From NCBI RefSeq assembly GCF_004212635.1, contig NZ_PSRT01000078.1, positions 1-41,612 of the forward strand: a stretch of DNA of 41,612 nt, read 5' to 3'. Both the position numbers and the translations under genes were made by a program. Shown here piece after piece: positions 37,385-41,612 of the stretch. The DNA comes from Bradyrhizobium genosp. SA-3 (lineage in GTDB: Bacteria; Pseudomonadota; Alphaproteobacteria; Rhizobiales; Xanthobacteraceae). The first letter of the stretch is position 1. Every line of letters begins with the position of its first letter. Under the pieces are notes generated by a model that had not been told where the DNA came from, ran no database searches, and was given only the letters and a program-made list of their open reading frames with translations.

Positions 37385-38890
37385 CTAGTAGTCGCTGCGA
37401 TCCGGCAACTGGCCGTCATGGGCGAGGTCGCCGAAGCGGGTGACCGAGGCATCGAAGTGCAGCTCGACCGTGCCGGTCGGACCGTGGCGCTGCTTGCCGA
37501 TGATGACTTCGGCCCGGCCGACCGTGCGTTCCATGTCGGCCTGCCATTTGGCGTGCTCCTCGGTGCCGGGGCGCGGCTCCTTCATCGCGAGGTAATATTC
37601 CTCGCGGAACACGAACAGCACGACGTCGGCGTCCTGCTCGATCGAGCCGGATTCGCGCAGGTCCGAGAGCTGCGGCCGTTTGTCGTCACGCGATTCCACC
37701 TGACGCGACAGCTGCGATAGCGCGATCACGGGGACGTTGAGCTCCTTCGCCAGCGCCTTCAGGCTGGTCGTGATCTCCGTGATTTCCTGCACGCGGCTGT
37801 CGCTGGCGCGCTTGCCCGAGCCTGACAGCAGCTGGATATAGTCGATCACCAGGAGATCGAGCCCCTTCTGGCGCTTCAGCCGGCGCGCGCGCGCCATCAG
37901 CTGCGCGATCGACAGACCGCCGGTGGCGTCGACATAGAACGGCAGCGATTGCAGCTCGATCGAGACCTGGCGGATCTTTTCGAAATCGGCTTCCGAGATG
38001 CCGCCGCGGCGGATGTGGGAGGAGGGGATGCCGGTGCGCTCGGCCACGATACGCGTGGCGAGCTGGTCGGCCGACATTTCGCAGGAGAAGAACCCGATCA
38101 CGCCGCCATTGGCGGCCTTCATGGTGCCGTCGGCCTGGAGTTCCGGAACATAGGCTTGTGCGACGTTGTAGGCGATGTTGGTCGCAAGCGAGGTCTTGCC
38201 CATGCCGGGACGTCCCGCCACGATGATGAGGTCGGAGTGCTGCAAGCCGCCCATCTTGGTGTCGAGGTCGCGCAGGCCCGTCGAGATGCCCGACAGCTTT
38301 CCATCGCGCTGGAATGCCTTCGCCGCGAGATCGACCGCGACCGTCAGTGCCTGCGAGAATTTTTGGAAGCCGCCGTCATAACGGCCGGACTCGGCGAGCT
38401 CGTAGAGGCGGCGCTCGGCGTCCTCGATCTGCGCCCGCGGCTGGAAATCGACCGGCGCGTCATAGGCGACGTTGACCATGTCCTCGCCGATGCCGATCAG
38501 GTCGCGCCGCAACGACAGGTCATAGATGGTGCGGCCGTAATCCTGGGCATTGATGATGGTGGTCGCTTCGGCCGCGAGCCGCGCCAGATATTGTCCGATG
38601 GTCATGCCGCCGACGTCGGTGTCGGCGGGGAGGAACGTCTTCAGCGTGACGGGCGTCGCGATCTTGCCCATCCGGATCAGGCTGCCGGCGGTCTCGAATA
38701 TGGTCTGATGCAGCGGCTCGAAGAAATGCTTCGCCTCCAGGAAGTCGGAGACGCGGTAGAACGCATCGTTGTTGACCAGGATCGCGCCCAGAAGGCTCTG
38801 TTCCGCCTCGATATTATGCGGCGCGCTCCGATAGGCGGGCGTTCCGGCGTCGGGCGCGAGTTTGAGAACGTTCGAATCAGTCAGGGCCAT
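37385..38890 (-). CDS. dnaB: Replicative DNA helicase DnaB
   Basis: This hexameric 5'-3' replicative helicase has 501 aa. The N-terminal domain begins near residue 24 (PHNIEAEQSLLGAILVNNDA). The RecA-like C-terminal domain has Walker A AGRPGMGKTSLA with Lys232, Walker B LLVIDYIQLLSG and the DnaB motif H4 SDLRESGSIEQDADVVLFVF. The length is normal for alphaproteobacteria (about 500 aa). No intein or insertion is seen. It is followed 48 bp later by alr on the same strand. The ribosomal protein genes often upstream of dnaB (rpsF-rpsR-rplI) are not in this window. Confidence 0.97.
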   Translation of the reverse strand: MALTDSNVLKLAPDAGTPAYRSAPHNIEAEQSLLGAILVNNDAFYRVSDFLEAKHFFEPLHQTIFETAGSLIRMGKIATPVTLKTFLPADTDVGGMTIGQYLARLAAEATTIINAQDYGRTIYDLSLRRDLIGIGEDMVNVAYDAPVDFQPRAQIEDAERRLYELAESGRYDGGFQKFSQALTVAVDLAAKAFQRDGKLSGISTGLRDLDTKMGGLQHSDLIIVAGRPGMGKTSLATNIAYNVAQAYVPELQADGTMKAANGGVIGFFSCEMSADQLATRIVAERTGIPSSHIRRGGISEADFEKIRQVSIELQSLPFYVDATGGLSIAQLMARARRLKRQKGLDLLVIDYIQLLSGSGKRASDSRVQEITEITTSLKALAKELNVPVIALSQLSRQVESRDDKRPQLSDLRESGSIEQDADVVLFVFREEYYLAMKEPRPGTEEHAKWQADMERTVGRAEVIIGKQRHGPTGTVELHFDASVTRFGDLAHDGQLPDRSDY

Positions 38891-39170
38891 GGTCGGACGT
38901 GATTAGCAATTTTCTTGGGCGGATGCGGGGCGCGATAAAGCGCCGCCTCGGCCCAAAGCGGAAGCAAAAGCTGACCGCTATCAACCGCTCAGTGAAAATG
39001 GTGGATGATTGGTAGCCGCAGCGCGCCCCGCGCTTGACGGATTTTCGCGGAACCGGGAGCGGCCGCACCCGCGCCACGGAAAAATCCTCAAACCGTGAAC
39101 CTTATGGATTGGCGCGCAGACCCATCAAGAACGCGCGAATCGACGCACGCTGGGAGCCTTCGACTCGGAT
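38891..39170. other. 280-bp region upstream of dnaB
   Basis: This stretch contains the dnaB 5' region. It has a short hairpin GGCGC-GATAAA-GCGCC (38929-38944) and a distant complementary pair GGGGCGCG (38927) / CGCGCCCC (39022) that could fold an mRNA leader. No convincing promoter, gene or RNA could be identified by eye. Confidence 0.4.
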
Positions 39171-39290
39171 TCAGACCAGCAGGAGGTAGACCAGCGCAAC
39201 CAGGGCCGCCCCGACGCCGGTGACGATCAGGGCGTAATCGGTGCGGAGGTCGTCCTGCACGTCGAATGAGGTTTGCGTCTTTTTGCTCAT
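39171..39290 (-). CDS. Small membrane protein, 39 aa
   Basis: This short frame of 39 codons starts MSKKTQTSFDVQDDLRTDYA and ends in one hydrophobic helix (LIVTGVGAALVALVYLLLV) right at the C-terminus. The topology is that of a tail-anchored single-span protein with a polar, charged cytosolic N-terminus. Codon use is strongly GC-biased at third positions, as in the neighbours. No clear Shine-Dalgarno sequence precedes the ATG. I do not recognise a family. Confidence 0.5.
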   Translation of the reverse strand: MSKKTQTSFDVQDDLRTDYALIVTGVGAALVALVYLLLV

Positions 39291-39427
39291 GGCGACGATC
39301 TAAGTCAGGTCCGACCAGACTTATGTGAAGCAGATCACATCTTCCCGGATTCTTTCGGGGTAGAGGCGGAACAGGCCGGCGGGCAGTGGGGTTGTCCCGA
39401 ATCGCCAGCAGGAAGACGAGGCAAGCG

Positions 39428-39634
39428 ATGCGGCCAGAACGGCAGCAGCAGATGTGGCGAAGCGAAGCAGGCAGCCGGCTCTGGCTAGCGGGACTGATCG
39501 CGGCCATGGAGCACGCCGAGCGGCCTGAGGTGCGGCGTCAGCCGGTCGCGCCCGAACTCCTCGTCGAATTGCGAGCGCAACTGGCGTTAAACGCCTCTTT
39601 CCGGATCTCCCAGATTTCGACCCGACGTCACTAG
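39428..39634 (+). CDS. Possible 68-aa hypothetical protein
   Basis: This is a frame of 68 codons from ATG 39428, with GACGAGG about 7 bases upstream. The product begins MRPERQQQMWRSEAGSRLWL and continues with an amphipathic helix rich in Ala, Leu, Glu and Arg. There is no membrane segment and no recognised family. It is convergent with cfa, 3 bp from its stop, which fits compact gene packing. It could still be noncoding DNA. Confidence 0.4.
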   Translation: MRPERQQQMWRSEAGSRLWLAGLIAAMEHAERPEVRRQPVAPELLVELRAQLALNASFRISQISTRRH

Positions 39635-39637
39635 GGC

Positions 39638-40888
39638 TTATTCACCTGCCAGCTTCAGCCTGGGCTTGGCGCCGCCCTCGAGGGCCCGCAGCCGGGCTTC
39701 TTCGCGCGCGATGTAGTCGCGCGTGATCGGCACCACGCCCTGGCGACGGGTGAGCTGGATCTGGAAGTTCATCATGGCCTGCTTGCGGAAGGTCATTTCG
39801 CAGGCCGCCAGGTAGAACTCCCACATCAAGGCAAAGCGCTCGTCGTACAGCTGCACGGCCTCCTCGCGCCGCGCCATGAAGCGCTCCCGCCAGGCCTTCA
39901 GCGTCTCGGCGTAATGCAGGCGCAGGATCTCGATGTCGCAGACCAGCAGGTCCGCCCGCTCGATCGCCGGCAGCACCTCGGACAAAGCGGGGATGTAGCC
40001 GCCGGGGAAGATGTATTTGGCGATCCAGGGATTGGTCGAGTCCGGCCCCTGCGAACGGCCGATCGAGTGCAGCAGCATGACGCCGTCCTCGTTCAGGAGC
40101 TCGGCGCAGCGCTGGAAGTAGGTGTCGTAGAACCGGGCGCCGACATGCTCGAACATGCCGACCGAGACGATGCGGTCGAATGGACCGTCGATGTCGCGGT
40201 AGTCCTGGAGCAGGAATTTGGCCGAGCCCGTCAGGCCCTTTTCGGCGGCGCGCGCATTGGCGATCTGCAATTGTTCGGTCGACAGCGTGATGCCGGTGAC
40301 GTCGGCGCCCGCGATCTCGGCGAGATAGAGCCCGAGCCCGCCCCAGCCCGAGCCGATGTCGAGCACGCGCTGGCCGTTCCTGACGAGCAGCTTTGCGGCG
40401 ATGTGCCGCTTTTTGGCGAGCTGCGCATCGTCGAGCGTCGTCTCCGGCGTCTCGAAATAGGCGCAGCTATATTGCTTGTCGGCATCGAGGAAGAGCGAAT
40501 AGAGCCGGGCGTCGAGATCGTAGTGGTGCGCCACGTTGCTGCGGGCGCGCGAGCGCGGATTGAACTGCTTCAGGTGGCGCGTCAGATAGCGCAGGTGCCA
40601 CCACGGTTTTGCCCACTGCGGCAATAGGTCGGGTTGATCGAGCAGGATCGCGAGGGCATCAGCTATGGTGCCGCGTTCGACCACGAACTCGCCGTCCATA
40701 TAGGCCTCGCCAAGCCCGAGCTCGGGATTGATGAGGATCTTGCGCTCCGCGTCCGCGGTCATGAAGCGCACCGCGACCGGTTCGCCAGAGCCGTCGCCGA
40801 CAGTGAATGTCACCCCGCTTGCGCTGGTCAAGGTCATCGACCCGCGGCGGATGAATTGAGACAGGAATCTACGCAACAAACGGTCCAT
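39638..40888 (-). CDS. cfa: Cyclopropane-fatty-acyl-phospholipid synthase-like methyltransferase
   Basis: This SAM-dependent enzyme of the CFA synthase family (416 aa) would convert unsaturated acyl chains of membrane lipids to cyclopropane chains. The N-terminal domain (about 20-110) contains LGLGEAYMDGEF; the methyltransferase domain has the SAM motif VLDIGSGWGGLGLYLA at about 175-190. YSCAYFETPETTLDDAQLAK (lipid-side signature), GMFEHVG and YIFPGGYIPAL follow. ATG 40888 is preferred because GGAAGG lies 5 bases upstream; a longer reading to 40984 has no homology. It is alone in its transcription unit. Related enzymes methylate or alkylate other lipids, so strict CFA activity is inferred. 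Confidence 0.9.
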   Translation of the reverse strand: MDRLLRRFLSQFIRRGSMTLTSASGVTFTVGDGSGEPVAVRFMTADAERKILINPELGLGEAYMDGEFVVERGTIADALAILLDQPDLLPQWAKPWWHLRYLTRHLKQFNPRSRARSNVAHHYDLDARLYSLFLDADKQYSCAYFETPETTLDDAQLAKKRHIAAKLLVRNGQRVLDIGSGWGGLGLYLAEIAGADVTGITLSTEQLQIANARAAEKGLTGSAKFLLQDYRDIDGPFDRIVSVGMFEHVGARFYDTYFQRCAELLNEDGVMLLHSIGRSQGPDSTNPWIAKYIFPGGYIPALSEVLPAIERADLLVCDIEILRLHYAETLKAWRERFMARREEAVQLYDERFALMWEFYLAACEMTFRKQAMMNFQIQLTRRQGVVPITRDYIAREEARLRALEGGAKPRLKLAGE

Positions 40889-41168
40889 CGACACCTTCCT
40901 CTCGAGCGGACCCGAAGAGATGCGACTAACCCGGCCTTTACATTTGACGCTCAGGGTCCCGCTCGGGTTCCTATGCGTTTGCATCTAAATCTAGGGGAGC
41001 AGGTCCGGCTGCGCTATTGCGCTGTGTTCAAAGCCGATATTCGAAAAGCGCTTAATCACATCCTTGCGCGCGGACCTGCTTCCATTCGCGGCTCAATCGG
41101 CTAAAAGGTGACCGCCGCCGCGCGGGATGCCGGCTGCACCTCTCGGATTTCAATGGAGATGATGGGAA
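40889..41168. other. Intergenic region between cfa and the cytochrome gene
   Basis: This divergent region of about 280 bp includes a perfect inverted repeat, AGCAGGTCCG (40998-41007) and CGGACCTGCT (41071-41080), whose arms are 63 bases apart and could close a long RNA stem. No tRNA cloverleaf or small gene was found. Promoters for both flanking genes should lie here but cannot be fixed by eye. Confidence 0.45.
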
Positions 41169-41612
41169 ATGTCGAGCCGAGCGCTCAGCCTCGCGACGGT
41201 ACTGCTTCTGATCGGCTTCGGCGCGACCGATACCGTTCTTGCGCAGGCAACGAACCTCGAGGCCGGCAAGACTCCGTCCCAGCTCTTCGCGCAAACCTGC
41301 AATGCCTGCCACAAGAGCCCGCGCGGGCTTCTGAAATCCGTGGCGCCGGGTTCGCTGCCGGGCTTCCTGCGCCAGCACTACACCACGAGCTCGGACATGG
41401 CGGGCATCCTCGCCTCCTACCTCGTCTCCAACGGTGCCACCGACGCCCGCTACCAGGCCAAGGACGGCAAGGACAAGAAAGACGGCGCCAAGGATAAGGA
41501 AGCCAATACGGCTCCGGGCCAGTCCGAACATCAGGGCCGCCGCCAGCGCTCGCAGGAGGCCGTCAAGCCGGAGGGCGAGGGGGCCGCGCCGGCGGCCGAG
41601 GGCGCGCGCCAG
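41169..41612 (+). CDS. c-type cytochrome, 3' end outside the window
   Basis: This partial gene (148 codons, no stop before the window ends) encodes a protein with a signal peptide, MSSRALSLATVLLLIGFGAT, cleaved probably after V-L-A. A single heme-binding motif C-N-A-C-H lies in LFAQTCNACHKSPRGLL, with a possible axial Met in SSDMAGILASYLVS. After the short cytochrome domain the sequence turns into a Lys/Asp/Ala/Glu-rich low-complexity tail (KDGKDKKDGAKDKEAN), which continues to the edge. The start ATG 41169 has GGAG at 41155-41158 upstream. It is predicted periplasmic. Electron-transfer partners are unknown. Confidence 0.75.
   Translation, partial: MSSRALSLATVLLLIGFGATDTVLAQATNLEAGKTPSQLFAQTCNACHKSPRGLLKSVAPGSLPGFLRQHYTTSSDMAGILASYLVSNGATDARYQAKDGKDKKDGAKDKEANTAPGQSEHQGRRQRSQEAVKPEGEGAAPAAEGARQ

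Noticed and set aside
1..41612. CRISPR arrays, tRNA or rRNA genes, prophage or integrative element
   Set aside because: No regularly spaced direct repeats, no cloverleaf or rRNA sequence, and no integrase, transposase or phage structural gene were recognised on either strand.

Overview
The window reads as a stretch of chromosome from a Bradyrhizobium-like alphaproteobacterium (Nitrobacteraceae). This is inferred from the high GC, the strong preference for G/C in third codon positions, the housekeeping gene neighbourhoods (dnaB-alr; radA-cvpA-purF-SDR; yfgM-lipoprotein-der), the solute-binding proteins of the branched-chain amino acid type, and several kinds of palindromic intergenic repeat that I associate with rhizobia. 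No integrase, transposase, phage gene, CRISPR array, tRNA or rRNA was recognised.

Layout. 0-6.6 kb: a ThDP enzyme (acetolactate synthase-like) between two copies of one palindromic repeat; a Lin0512-family protein with a GNAT acetyltransferase; a class C beta-lactamase-fold hydrolase; a YgaP-like membrane protein translationally coupled to an ECF sigma factor; and a convergent RtcB RNA ligase. 6.6-10.7 kb: an apparent minus-strand structured RNA with an intrinsic terminator, a DUF429 protein, three small or short genes, a YfcG-like GST, CsaA, an ArsC/Spx-like YffB protein with a repeated tail, and a PAS-like protein. 11-15.7 kb: a complete branched-chain amino acid type ABC transporter in the order livG-livF-binding protein-livH-livM. 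15.7-17.6 kb: a DUF47/PhoU-like gene and pit phosphate permease with a Pho-box-like element in front. 17.5-19.6 kb: sugE (gdx, guanidinium exporter) on the minus strand behind a guanidine-II-like riboswitch candidate, divergent from prfC (RF3).

20-27 kb: a secreted Cys-containing protein, an NnrU-family membrane protein, an acyl-CoA synthetase, the yfgM-like/lipoprotein/der cluster and a Tet-type MFS transporter. 27-29.5 kb: a second, orphan binding protein closely similar to the one in the liv operon, preceded by two identical dyads 53 bp apart. 28.7-33.4 kb (minus strand): radA, cvpA, purF and an SDR. 33.4-39 kb: a TauE-type permease, a GFA-fold protein, exonuclease III, a small Cys-rich secreted protein, alr and dnaB. 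39-41.6 kb: two small candidate genes, a cyclopropane-fatty-acid synthase-like methyltransferase, and the start of a c-type cytochrome that runs off the window.

The window is mostly core chromosome. The observations most worth following are regulatory: the sugE leader (two hairpins, ACGA loop, and an alternative stem that covers the Shine-Dalgarno sequence), the paired dyads in front of the orphan binding protein, the terminator-ended structured RNA upstream of rtcB, and the reverse-oriented Pho box in front of pit.
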